DNA of 64,000 nucleotides from F1-120-MAGs238 sp964484185 (lineage in GTDB: Bacteria; Planctomycetota; Phycisphaerae; Phycisphaerales; UBA1924). The notes under the pieces are model-generated. The model saw only the letters and a list, made by a program, of their open reading frames with translations. It did no database searches and was not told where the DNA came from. Positions 42,484-52,400 of this stretch are shown in pieces. The position numbers and the translations under genes are program-made. The stretch lies in contig CAZAEQ010000008.1 in NCBI GenBank assembly GCA_964484185.1, positions 62,001 through 126,000 of the forward strand, written 5' to 3'. How positions within the stretch are numbered: the stretch's first letter is position 1; each line of letters begins with the position of its first letter.

Positions 42484-43068
42484 ATGAAGGGCAAGCCGGT
42501 CATGAAAGTCGATGAACTTACCCCACTTCAACAGAAGGCGATTCTCGCGCTGGTGTCGCAGCCAACGATCGGGCGTGCATCGCAAGAGACGGGGATCGCG
42601 GAACGCACCATCTACAACTGGATGAAGCAGCCTGCGTTCCAGCGCGGGTATCGGGAAGCGCGGCGCAATTCGTTCTCGCAGGCGATTGGGTTGTGTCAAC
42701 GCGCAACGCCCGTGGCGATCAATGTCCTGGCGAAGATCATGTCAGATGGTTCTGCGCCGTTCAACTCGCGCGTGGCGGCGGCAATTGCTGTGCTCAAGTT
42801 TGGGCGCGAGTCACTTGAAATAGATGACCTCGCAGCTCGCGTGGAAGCGCTCGAAGAACAGGTTGGTCAAGACATCACCGACGAGGTTCCACCGGGAGCC
42901 AAGCATGTGGTCAACGTTGATGCCAAGGGGATCAACGAGACTCCCGATGATGAAATAACCCCTGAAAACAAGGGTGAAACGGATGTTGAGCTGAACCCCG
43001 AAGATGACGACTTCCCGGACATCAAGGTGGTTGGCGGCTCTGGCGGCGACCCGAATAGCGATGCATAA
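42484..43068 (+). CDS. HTH protein, terminase-small-subunit-like
   Basis: The ATG at 42484 has GGAGG 6 bases upstream. Residues about 12-70 form a helix-turn-helix of the terminase-small/IS-type: QQKAILALVSQPTIGRASQE, TGIAERTIYNWMKQPAFQRG and YREARRNSF. The helical segment to about 130 ends in a short coiled coil (LAARVEALEEQVG); an acidic disordered tail follows. Small terminases recognise packaging sites, which would fit the large terminase 1.8 kb upstream. A transposase-type or regulatory HTH remains possible. Confidence 0.7.
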   Translation: MKGKPVMKVDELTPLQQKAILALVSQPTIGRASQETGIAERTIYNWMKQPAFQRGYREARRNSFSQAIGLCQRATPVAINVLAKIMSDGSAPFNSRVAAAIAVLKFGRESLEIDDLAARVEALEEQVGQDITDEVPPGAKHVVNVDAKGINETPDDEITPENKGETDVELNPEDDDFPDIKVVGGSGGDPNSDA

Positions 43069-43186
43069 GCATCGTGATTGATCTTCGCATCGACTTGCGA
43101 TCTTGCCTTCTTCTTCATAGAAGTGCGCTACGAGTTTACGCTTGTCCGTAGCGGACACGATGTGGACTCGGCGAAGGAGAACGAAG

Positions 43187-43789
43187 ATGTGTCCACAGAA
43201 GCGAAGAACCGGGCGGAGATTCCCGGCGGAAGTCCTGACGCAGGACGAGGTGGAACGGTTGATGGCAGCGTGCCCGCGCTACGACGTTGGTGTACGGAAC
43301 AAGGCGATGATTGCGTTGCTCTATCGAACGGGGTTGAGGTTGAGCGAAGCGCTGATGCTCCATCCCAAAGACGTTGATCTGGAGGCCGGGACGATCCGCG
43401 TTCTCTTTGGGAAACGCGGGTATGCACGGACGGTTGGCATCGACTCGTCGGCCACGTTGTACATCGCGCGGTGGATAGAGGTACGAGATAGATGGGGGTC
43501 GCTTGTTGGTGCCCCACTGCTTTGTTCGCGGACGGGCGGGGTCGTTACAACCGCCTACGTGCGTAGGTTGATGCCGGTGCTAGCGAGGAAGGCCAAGATT
43601 GCCAAGCGCGTGCATGCTCACGGACTGAGGCACACACACGCGAGTGAGTTGCGGAGCGAGGGCGTGGATATTGGGATCATCTCAAAGCAACTCGGGCATC
43701 GGTGCATCACGACCACCGCGCGGTACCTGGATCACATCGCGCCGACGGCGGTGATCGAGGTGATCAGGAAACGGACGTGGACGAAGTAA
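43187..43789 (+). CDS. Short tyrosine recombinase (catalytic domain only)
   Basis: The ATG at 43187 has an AAGGAG site about 8 bases upstream. The 200-residue protein carries the complete catalytic set: Arg in LLYRTGLRLSEALML, HxxR in HAHGLRHTHASEL, His in SKQLGHRCITTTARYLDHI and its Tyr. It lacks the N-terminal core-binding domain of full XerC/D-type enzymes. It may be an invertase, resolvase or second integrase. It marks the right side of the phage-like module, just before the defence operon. Confidence 0.88.
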   Translation: MCPQKRRTGRRFPAEVLTQDEVERLMAACPRYDVGVRNKAMIALLYRTGLRLSEALMLHPKDVDLEAGTIRVLFGKRGYARTVGIDSSATLYIARWIEVRDRWGSLVGAPLLCSRTGGVVTTAYVRRLMPVLARKAKIAKRVHAHGLRHTHASELRSEGVDIGIISKQLGHRCITTTARYLDHIAPTAVIEVIRKRTWTK

Positions 43790-43790
43790 G

Positions 43791-44033
43791 TCAGTCTGGT
43801 TGCGGCAGGCGATCGACGTAGTTGATGGTGATCTGGCTGCGCTGGCGGTTGCACGAAGGACAACGCGATAGTGTGGGCTTGAAGCCCGGAGCGACGACGC
43901 TTGGGTGGTCAGTCGGGTAATGCGTGGCACCGATTCGCGCGACCGTCACCGATGCCGCATCGTTGCATTGGCACTGGCCACCGGGCAAAGCGATCTTGCG
44001 TTCGAGGTTTTCGAGGCGGGTGAGGAAGCGCAT
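43791..44033 (-). CDS. Small protein with possible zinc-binding cysteines
   Basis: An 80-residue protein with a GGAG site 6 bases upstream. An N-terminal helix (MRFLTRLENLERKI) is followed by QCQCND and CPSCNRQRS, four cysteines that could bind one zinc. It is convergent with the recombinase, with 1 bp between the two stops. No family recognised. Confidence 0.6.
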   Translation of the reverse strand: MRFLTRLENLERKIALPGGQCQCNDAASVTVARIGATHYPTDHPSVVAPGFKPTLSRCPSCNRQRSQITINYVDRLPQPD

Positions 44034-44296
44034 GGGGGCTCCGAGGGAGGTCGGTGAGGGGTTTTGCCGCCGGACAGGGGATTCTACGGGGCAAGTTTAA
44101 TAGCGAATTGGGAGGGGGTCCGGATGGGGGTGTTTGGAATTGAGTTTGCCCTCCAGACTGTGCAATGTTCAGTCCCCAAGGCCGAAGCGGAAAAAGCAAG
44201 CGATTGCTGTTGGCCCAAATCTGATATACTCGGCATCGCTCAACTTGGATCACGCACCGATTGCGTTATTGGAAATTTGTGTTATTGGGAGGGATC

Positions 44297-47200
44297 GTGC
44301 AGAGACTGACGTTTGCGAACAGAGCCGAGCTCAAGCGTATTGTCGAGTCAATTCGCGTTTCTGCCCCCACGGTATCAGACGAAGCCCTTATCCTTTCAGT
44401 GTCCGATTACATTTCCCAGCGTGCAATAGATCTGGGATTTGAGCGCCCGTTAGCTCGCGATGCGATATCGCTGAGTTACCACCTAATCGCTGGAGAATCC
44501 ATTGAGACACGGTCTCTAGCGAGAGCGGCGCTCCAATACTTGCTGAAACAGAATGACTTGGTTGACGATGCTCGCCCTCGGATTGGTCTCCAGGACGACT
44601 ACTGCGTCTTGGCAACCACAGTGAGGGAAATTGCGACACTGACTGGGCAGGGCATTGGGTTTAACGGTCTAAACCTAACTGACACACATCGGGCTGCAAT
44701 CGAGACGAGAGTTCGAGAGTTCCGAGACTCGCCAATCGACTCGGACGACAGCGTGATAGCCGAACGCAGCAACGCCATTTGCGACAGGCTCTCGCAACAA
44801 GATCCGGCTGGCATATTTAGTCACTTGTCACGCAACGTCCAGCAACTAATAAACATGCTCTCAGGAGGCACCGGTGAGTCGACATGGGCGCGTGGTGGAT
44901 TACGCTATCTGTTGCAGATCGATGACGTTGTACCTGATGATCGTGGACTCGTAGGGCTGCTCGATGATGATTATGCCGTTAATTTTGCTCTGCAGCAATG
45001 CAATGGTGCCACAGCAAGTGTGCGTCAAGCGCTTGATGCGGTCATTAATCGATGGCCATTCGTCAACTGGCTTGTGATTGATGACAACGGAACACTAATC
45101 ACACTTTCGGAGTTCGCGCTGATAAACGCGGGACTACTTCAAGACACGATTTCTGCCGCACAGAGCGCGAGATCTCTCCTGGTTGTCGTGCCACAAAGAG
45201 GTCCCACTGCATTTCTTGTTGGGTTTCTAGCGGCACTCGCGGGAGTTGCTGACTCAGTTAATTCAAACAGCCAAGGTGGTGGGTTCAAGGCAGGAGACAA
45301 AGTATTCGTCGATAGTCGAGAAACAACTCGCCTCTTTGGTGAAATCAAACACTTTGACGGGAGAGGCCCGTACTTCAGTCTAATTCGCCATCGCGTTCAA
45401 CGAGGTCTTCCTTCAGAGGAAAAACTCTGGTGGCCAGCAACGCCAGAGTTCTTCGCTCGGTTGACCGCCGCACCGTCTTCCGTTGCTACGCGTGGTGACA
45501 TTCGGACTGACCTTTCCCACAACGAGAATTCGATTCGCGCCATCGATCGAATCGTCGCGTCATCGGTTCCAGTGCATTTCAGCGACAACCAGCCTCAAGT
45601 ATTGTTGATTGGACAGTCAGGTGATATTCGTCACTGGGCGGAACACCTCTCTTTGTTCGGCGAGAAGCTTCGCGACGTTATTCCGATGAGCCACCTCGAC
45701 CAGTTTGGTGAACAGCATCCCTGGTCGTCACAATGGAAAGACGCTCGTCCTCTGATGCTCATCGCGCCACATCCATCGCTTGCAGTAGAAGAACTCGACA
45801 AACTGACTTCCAAATCGCCCCAGCCGATTATTGTTGTTGACGGGGCGTCAAACCTCTTGCGCCAAGCGGCGATCAGACGATTGGTATCGTCGCCAAACCG
45901 GGCACTTGTGGTTGCTGATGAATCGAATGATGAAAGCGATTCGCTAGGAGCGTTTGGAGTAGGCCTCGCTAGATGGGGCAGACGAGATATTTCGCAATTG
46001 ATCTGGCGCACTACCGAGAACAAAGACACGAGCGTGCGGAGTTACGAAAACAAGATAGCGATGTCGTGTCGAGCAGAGGTTACACCTGAGCGAGTCGAGT
46101 GCCAGGATTCTGTCGAGCTATTCGGTGCCGTCCACGAGCTACAGGAGGCGTCAGATCGTCGCAAGGATTCCACCGAACTGGGCGAAATGGTTGGAAACAG
46201 TTGGTCCGCGATGGTAACACTGTTTGAGACGGTGACTCCACTTGTTGGCCTGACCGATCGCACGAAACGTTGCAACGACGCGGCCGGCAAAATCCGGTTC
46301 ATGGCACAAGCCAGTCTATTTCTTACAGACACCGAGAGAGAACTGGCGACGCGCGTTTCTGATCGGCTTATACAGTTCATCGGCAGCCTTCAACGCCAGA
46401 ATCCAAAATGGCTCGCGCTGCAAACTCACATTAGAACGGGAAAATCATTCGATGTCGTGATAAGACCAGGGGCACTAACCGATGAGTACATGAGTCAGTT
46501 TGCCGCTAGCGTCGTCACAGCGTCGAACCAGACAATTCGACTTGTTACAGTGGACACAGCGCAACGAAGTGGGGCTAGCAGTCTTGTCATGAGCGGATGG
46601 ATGAACGCGCGACACATCACCCGACTGATCTATCCGCCAGCCTCACAGAATATGACTTTACTGCTATATCCCCCAGAACTACGTAGTTATCAAGCATTCT
46701 CCGAAAGACGCACCGCCCGCGACAGGTATACCAACGTTCAGTCCCCGCTATCTATCGTAACGGGCTCGCAAGAGACTTCCGATCTTTCCAATCACGAACT
46801 ACCTGTCATCCCGCCCGTTGTCTCTTTCGATCTGGAGGGCATTCGGGCCAAGCTTGCCTTGCAACGTCGTGTGCTCTTGACCGAGGTGGGGCGACCCTCC
46901 GCTTCCGAAACGCAGGCCCAGGCAAAGCTTGCATTCTTTACCAATTCATCATTTGCGTATCTCACACAGGGTTATCGCGCCAAAGTAGTCTCGCACCTGG
47001 TCGGCACCATCGAGTCCGAACAGAATGAGGCTGCCGAAGAAATCGCTATTGTTGATCGCGACGACCTGTGTGCCGGTGACTACCTTTTGTTTCAGAAAGG
47101 GTCCGAAGCGGATACAATTCGGCTTGAGGCCGATCGGCTACTCGGAACTTCAAAGGCACGAGTCGTCGCTCGATCGTGGCACGATGCATTGATGTCGGCG

Positions 47201-47638
47201 CAGCGATCGATTGGACTAAGCGATCAAGGTTTTGTGTCATACTTACGCAAGGCTGGGATAAACAAACAGCCGGACACCGTCCTGGCGTGGCTTCGCGACG
47301 AGGAGCTCATCGCGCCGCGGGCCTACGAGGATGTGGAACATATCGCTCGAATAACCAATAGCAGCATATTGCAGCGCGGGATGCAGCAGTGCAAGTCGGC
47401 AATCTCTGAGGTACGCAGCGCACATTTGCGGGCATCTCGTCAACTCGCCACCCAAGTCATTCGCGCGTTTGCTCAATTGATTGGCGAAGGCCAGTCTTGG
47501 GAATCTGCTCAGGTTTCCATCAGTGATTCAGCGATAGTACTTCAGCTGGCGGATATTGATACTGCGGACATTCCGGTTCGACGCAGCCTTTGCAATAGAG
47601 TGTTAGAGGTGAAACACGATGACATCGATGTTGCCTGA
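44297..47638 (+). CDS. drmE: DrmE-like DISARM protein with tandem DUF1232/YkvA-like modules
   Basis: The GTG at 44297 is preceded by GGGAGG 4-5 bases upstream; an earlier in-frame TTG at 44261 lacks this. The protein has 1113 residues. Two N-terminal segments, AALQYLLKQNDLVDD...GLQDDYCV (about 75-110) and GLRYLLQIDDVVPDD...GLLDDDYAV (about 195-232), each match the DUF1232/YkvA pattern. A degenerate helicase-like middle (RSLLVVVPQRGPTAF; PIIVVDGASNLLRQ) and a helical C-terminus follow. Immediate linkage to drmA and drmB supports a class 2 DISARM DrmE role, whose biochemical activity is not established. The family assignment rests mainly on context, length and the C-terminal pattern. Confidence 0.72.
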   Translation: MQRLTFANRAELKRIVESIRVSAPTVSDEALILSVSDYISQRAIDLGFERPLARDAISLSYHLIAGESIETRSLARAALQYLLKQNDLVDDARPRIGLQDDYCVLATTVREIATLTGQGIGFNGLNLTDTHRAAIETRVREFRDSPIDSDDSVIAERSNAICDRLSQQDPAGIFSHLSRNVQQLINMLSGGTGESTWARGGLRYLLQIDDVVPDDRGLVGLLDDDYAVNFALQQCNGATASVRQALDAVINRWPFVNWLVIDDNGTLITLSEFALINAGLLQDTISAAQSARSLLVVVPQRGPTAFLVGFLAALAGVADSVNSNSQGGGFKAGDKVFVDSRETTRLFGEIKHFDGRGPYFSLIRHRVQRGLPSEEKLWWPATPEFFARLTAAPSSVATRGDIRTDLSHNENSIRAIDRIVASSVPVHFSDNQPQVLLIGQSGDIRHWAEHLSLFGEKLRDVIPMSHLDQFGEQHPWSSQWKDARPLMLIAPHPSLAVEELDKLTSKSPQPIIVVDGASNLLRQAAIRRLVSSPNRALVVADESNDESDSLGAFGVGLARWGRRDISQLIWRTTENKDTSVRSYENKIAMSCRAEVTPERVECQDSVELFGAVHELQEASDRRKDSTELGEMVGNSWSAMVTLFETVTPLVGLTDRTKRCNDAAGKIRFMAQASLFLTDTERELATRVSDRLIQFIGSLQRQNPKWLALQTHIRTGKSFDVVIRPGALTDEYMSQFAASVVTASNQTIRLVTVDTAQRSGASSLVMSGWMNARHITRLIYPPASQNMTLLLYPPELRSYQAFSERRTARDRYTNVQSPLSIVTGSQETSDLSNHELPVIPPVVSFDLEGIRAKLALQRRVLLTEVGRPSASETQAQAKLAFFTNSSFAYLTQGYRAKVVSHLVGTIESEQNEAAEEIAIVDRDDLCAGDYLLFQKGSEADTIRLEADRLLGTSKARVVARSWHDALMSAQRSIGLSDQGFVSYLRKAGINKQPDTVLAWLRDEELIAPRAYEDVEHIARITNSSILQRGMQQCKSAISEVRSAHLRASRQLATQVIRAFAQLIGEGQSWESAQVSISDSAIVLQLADIDTADIPVRRSLCNRVLEVKHDDIDVA

Positions 47639-49397
47639 CACAATTCACCCCGACGTAAAGAGCCGCGCAGAACGTCGCCTTTTTGAGCTAATAAGGAATC
47701 TCGAAAACAGGAATCGCTGGGTGTGCCTTCACTCACTCGGACTTGGCCGCCACGTCTCACAACGAGCTGGGGAAATTGATTTTTTCCTATTGACGGATAA
47801 AGCTCTAATTGTCTTGGAAGTAAAAGGGGGTGGTGTCAGACGGCAAGCAGGCGTGTGGACGTTTACGGATCGCCATGACGTAGTTCGTACTGACCGTCGT
47901 GGGCCATTTGAGCAGGCCAGATCCGCGATGCACTCGCTCGAACGGAGACTTCGCGATCACTTTGGTCCAGACTCCCCCGTTTCACACTTGTTGATCTGCT
48001 ATGGTGTAGTCGCTCCCGACTGTCGATTGAGAACAGAAGTCCGGGATCACGAAGGATCGGAACTCGCCGACCTAGTCTACGACTTCGATGACCGTGCGAA
48101 GGGGTTTGGCTCATATATAGATCGCGTAGTTCAAACCACACAGCAGCGATACAAGGGACTTGGTCGCCGAAGTGAATCCCCCACGCCACAGGTTATTGAA
48201 ACGATCGTAGATTTCGTTCGAGGGGATTTTGACGCAGTTGTACCAGCAAGTGTACAGGCCGACGATAGCTTGCGAACGCTCGTGTCGTTACAAAGGGGGC
48301 AGTATGCGGTCCTTGATACCATGCGGGACACGAGCCGATGTATTATCGATGGCGCGGCTGGCACCGGCAAGACCTTGCTGGCTGCAGAGATTGCAAGGCG
48401 GGCAGTTCGACAAAGCAAGCGAGTTCTGTTCCTGTGTTTCAATCGACTCCTGGGATGTCAACTGCAGGCGTCCGTCGAAATCACAAGTTCACAGGGATTT
48501 GTCGGAACTGTTCATGGTTTCTGTCACGGATTGATCCGATCTTCCGTTTATGCGGCGGAGTTTGAGGCACGGAGGAGAGAGGCTGATCAAACTACAATCT
48601 ATCCTCGTCTAATCCCCGAGTACGCGACAATGGCGCTTTTGGAAGGGGAGCATCGACCATTCGATATCATTGTGCTCGACGAAGCGCAGGATTACATGCA
48701 GAGCGCTTTCCTTGATGTATTCGATCTCGCGATTGTCGGGGGGATCGAAGCGGGTACATGGCGAGCGTTTCTGGACTCAAACAATCAAGCCGCTGTGTTT
48801 GGCACCTACGAAGCCCAAGCCCTCGACCGTCTTGCTCACTTTGGCAAAACCTTAATGCTCTCGCTAAATTATCGCAACACGCGGCAAATAGTGCACGAGA
48901 CCAACCTCCTCACCACACCGGATCACATCGCGCCTTCAATGATCGAAGGTGCTCCAGTCGAATATCTGTGGATGGAGCCCGCCCAAGAAGGCGTCGAACA
49001 ACTGCAATCTGTGTTGGACAGACTGACAAACGTTGAAGGTGTCGCACCAGGTAGAATCACAGTTCTTAGTGCGCGACATCTCGCTGGCAGCAATGCCACT
49101 GCGGCCAGTTGCGGTGGCAATCCGTTGGCACTGTTGACTGCCGACAACGTCTTGGAGGCGATATCTGGGCGTTACGCGGCCGCCACGCTTTCAACCATTT
49201 CCGCCTTCAAAGGACTTGAAAATGACTTCATTATTTTGATAGATTTAGATGACATCGATAAGCCGTGGTGGAAGTCCGTGGCCTATGTCGGCATGACCCG
49301 AGCTCGCGCCAAGCTCTATATCTTGCTTCCACAGAGGCTTCGGGAAGCACATGACCGGAAGTTGGAGGCGTGGATGGACAAGCATGCTCAAAGCTAA
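47619..49397 (+). CDS. NERD nuclease-like domain fused to a UvrD-like helicase
   Basis: It overlaps the preceding gene by 20 bp, with GAGG before the ATG. Residues about 10-115 are a NERD domain with the acidic pair and Lys in RAGEIDFFLLTDKALIVLEVK, a PD-(D/E)XK-related nuclease pattern. From about 235 comes a superfamily 1 helicase: Walker A CIIDGAAGTGKTLLAAEIA (about 245), Walker B IIVLDEAQDYM (about 350), YRNTRQIVHETN, and a C-terminal YVGMTRARAKLYIL. It lies between the drmE-like gene and drmA. A role in degrading or unwinding invader DNA is inferred. This gene is not part of the canonical DISARM set as I know it. Confidence 0.9.
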   Translation: MTSMLPDTIHPDVKSRAERRLFELIRNLENRNRWVCLHSLGLGRHVSQRAGEIDFFLLTDKALIVLEVKGGGVRRQAGVWTFTDRHDVVRTDRRGPFEQARSAMHSLERRLRDHFGPDSPVSHLLICYGVVAPDCRLRTEVRDHEGSELADLVYDFDDRAKGFGSYIDRVVQTTQQRYKGLGRRSESPTPQVIETIVDFVRGDFDAVVPASVQADDSLRTLVSLQRGQYAVLDTMRDTSRCIIDGAAGTGKTLLAAEIARRAVRQSKRVLFLCFNRLLGCQLQASVEITSSQGFVGTVHGFCHGLIRSSVYAAEFEARRREADQTTIYPRLIPEYATMALLEGEHRPFDIIVLDEAQDYMQSAFLDVFDLAIVGGIEAGTWRAFLDSNNQAAVFGTYEAQALDRLAHFGKTLMLSLNYRNTRQIVHETNLLTTPDHIAPSMIEGAPVEYLWMEPAQEGVEQLQSVLDRLTNVEGVAPGRITVLSARHLAGSNATAASCGGNPLALLTADNVLEAISGRYAAATLSTISAFKGLENDFIILIDLDDIDKPWWKSVAYVGMTRARAKLYILLPQRLREAHDRKLEAWMDKHAQS

Positions 49398-49420
49398 ATA
49401 GATTCAAAGTGAGGCGAACA

Positions 49421-52400
49421 ATGACGGCACAAGAAGATTTTAGAGAACGACTCGCTGAGTTTCTTCATGAAGAACTCGTTGGTCCAAGTACCGACGATGA
49501 AACAATTGAGGATTCACCGCGACAACGATATTCGGCGGGAGTGCTATTCCCACGAAATCAGGAAATCGATGAAACCGCCGATGAAGATGCAAGGAAAGAA
49601 GAATCAACCGGAGACACAGGGACGGCCACGGTCGTAGACACGGGTGAATCACCCAGGCATGCTGAGCAGAAGCCCCGCTCTGGTGGACACGAGGACTCTC
49701 CCGATGCCTCATACGACATGACAATAAGGCTTGCAAATGCCTATTACCCAGCCGCGATGGGATTATCGTTTGTGGTCGAACATGGAGCGGAACTCATATT
49801 CGAGCCAAGAGCCGCCACCTATCGCGTCATTGAACAAACGGCAGCAACGCAGATGCCCCCCTTGGGAGTCGGAGAGACATCGCCTCCCAACACATCACAG
49901 TCAAAGGCCCCTTGGGTGGCACGCCGCTGGAAACGTGTCGCGTGCAATATCGCTCCAGTTCCACTTTTGAATATTAATCGTGGCGATCCACTGCGTCCCT
50001 TAGATCATGACCTAGGTAATGATCTAAAGCTCCGAGTGGTAGTTCGTCATCGGCAAAACGATTCGCTGATTACGGCGGTGGTCTATAACTCGAAACCAGC
50101 TAGCCGCACCGGACCTCCCCCCGCCACAGACTGCTTCTTTCAGGTTGGACTTCGTGTCCGGGACCAACACGGGAGAGCAGTATTTTCCGAATATCGATCG
50201 AAGGCCAGTATTTCGGAAGATCCAGAGGAGCGATCTCTCTCTCTGCTCTATCGAAATCGCCGATCGTTTGCTGTCGGACATGGTTGCGCCACAGACTGGA
50301 ACAGGTGTGATGGGCCAAGGACAACTCTCGTTGAAACCGCATCACTTCCGAGAGTGAAAGTTCCCCCAATCGAACCAACAGATGGCAGTGGCGACGAATA
50401 CAGCATGCATGTGTTGTCTGGACTCGCGGGGGCTCTAAGCGGAGAAGAACTTGGGAGTCTCCTGCAACCCGTCGCGCGAGAATACGGTGGGTGGATCGCC
50501 GCGAGGCGAGCGGAAAGGTCAGACATAACTGACGATCTCCTGTCGACGGCGGACGCGCACCTTGCTTTATGCGATGCGTGCCAGAATCGAATTCAGGACG
50601 GCATTGACTTGTTAATGACCAATGAAACGGTCCGCGAAGCGTTCACGCTAACGAATCGGGTCATGTTAATGCAGCAATTGCATTATCGTCGAAAGCGCCG
50701 AGCGGTCAATGACGCTTGGGAGCCACTCCCAACAAACTACGCGCCCTTGAACAGTCGAACGGGCCGCTGGCGCAAGTTTCAGCTAGCATTCCTGCTAATG
50801 AATCTCAGGAGCATGTTGCCAGGTGCTACTGATGTGCCTTCCAGTAATCGCAACGTCGTCGATCTAATTTGGTTTCCAACGGGCGGCGGAAAAACTGAAG
50901 CATACCTCGGGCTGTCAGCCTACACCATACTAATTCGCCGACTTATTGATCCCACAAGCGACGGCTGCACAGTATTGATGCGATACACGCTTCGCCTACT
51001 CACTTCGCAGCAATTCCAGCGTGCAAGTTCAATGATTTCGGCATGCGAATTACTCCGACGCGCGGAGCCTGAGCGATTAGGGCAGTCGCCAGTTAGTATT
51101 GGTCTCTGGGTCGGGCAGTCCCTCACGCCAAACAATCGCGAAGATGCGAACAAAGATCTCAGTGCATGGGTGCTCGGGAGAGGCGAGAACAAGTTCCAGA
51201 TTCTAAACTGCCCATGGTGCGGAACAGAGATGGACAATAAGACCCTTCCAGGGTACCGGTATGTGAGATCTGAACGCACGGTTCGCTTTGTGTGTCCTTG
51301 TAACCAATGTCCATTTGGCACCACGCCGACCTGTTTGCCAATTAGTGTGATCGATGACGATATTTACGAGTCGCCGCCATCATTGATAATTGGAACCGTC
51401 GATAAATTCGCGATGCTAGCCTGGAGGGAGAAGGCAGGCGCTATTTTTGGATTAGGTAGTGTCCCGCGATCTCCTCCAGATCTCATTATTCAAGATGAAC
51501 TTCATTTGATAGCTGGCCCCCTCGGATCGATGACTGGTCTATACGAGGCAATTATCGACAGGCTCTGCATGCGCACGTCCGGTCGCCCCAAAATTGTGGC
51601 ATCAACTGCGACGATCAGGCGAGCAGAGGAGCAATGCAAGCGGCTGTACTGTCGCCGCACCACCGTGTTTCCACCTGCTGGCCTAAGTGCGGACGACAAC
51701 TATTTTTCGCTTCTACAGCAGTCTTCTGCGGGTCGCCTGTATGTCGGCGCCTTTGGAAGTGCCGCTCCTTCGTTTGTCACTCTTCAGATTCGAGCGGTGG
51801 CAGCACTGTTGTTTGGTTCAAAGTGGTTGGATTCGGAACCAGGTCAGGGAGAGTCGATTCGAGACCCTTATTGGACCACCATTTGGTACTTCAACACCCT
51901 CCGAGAGCTAGGAAACTCCTGCACGCTGATTGAAGCCGATATTCCAGAGTATTTGAAGGTGCTTGCGCGACGATACTCGGTCGACTGGAGGAACATGCGT
52001 CACTTGGGTCCACCCATAGAAATGACAAGTCGAAGGTCCGCAGAGGAAATACCGGTGATACTGCAGCAACTCGCGGTGTCGTATCCAGATCCGCGCTGCC
52101 TAGACACGCTGCTTGCCACAAACATGATTTCCGTGGGCGTGGACGTTGACCGTCTCGGTCTCATGGCAATCACGGCTCAGCCCAAGACAACATCTGAGTA
52201 CATTCAAGCATCCAGCCGCGTTGGGCGCTCCTCAAACGCGCCCGGTCTTATCGCCGTCATGTATGCACATGGAAATCCACGAGATCGCTCCCACTACGAA
52301 CATTTTCGCTCATACCACGAAGCGTTCTATCGCTTTGTCGAGCCAACCAGTGTCACGCCATTCTCTCTTCCAGCGCAAGAGAGGGCGATACACGCTCTGC

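Larger units (their letters stand above)
31023..43789. mobile_element. tRNA-Gly-associated phage/satellite-like element
   Basis: The interval begins at the 3' end of tRNA-Gly with a tyrosine integrase and ends with a second, catalytic-domain-only tyrosine recombinase. In between are an excisionase-like HTH, DUF1580-like HTH, DnaB-N/RepA-type ATPase, ParB-methyltransferase, large terminase, terminase-small-like HTH, a tRNA and several small hypothetical genes. No portal, protease, capsid or tail gene is visible. The right boundary is inferred; the element may instead extend through the defence genes to about 62 kb. Confidence 0.7.

Noticed and set aside
40634..42487. 617-codon plus-strand open frame across the minus-strand mobile-element genes
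   Set aside because: The opposite strand has three genes each with a good ribosome-binding site; this frame runs through their spacers without domain structure.
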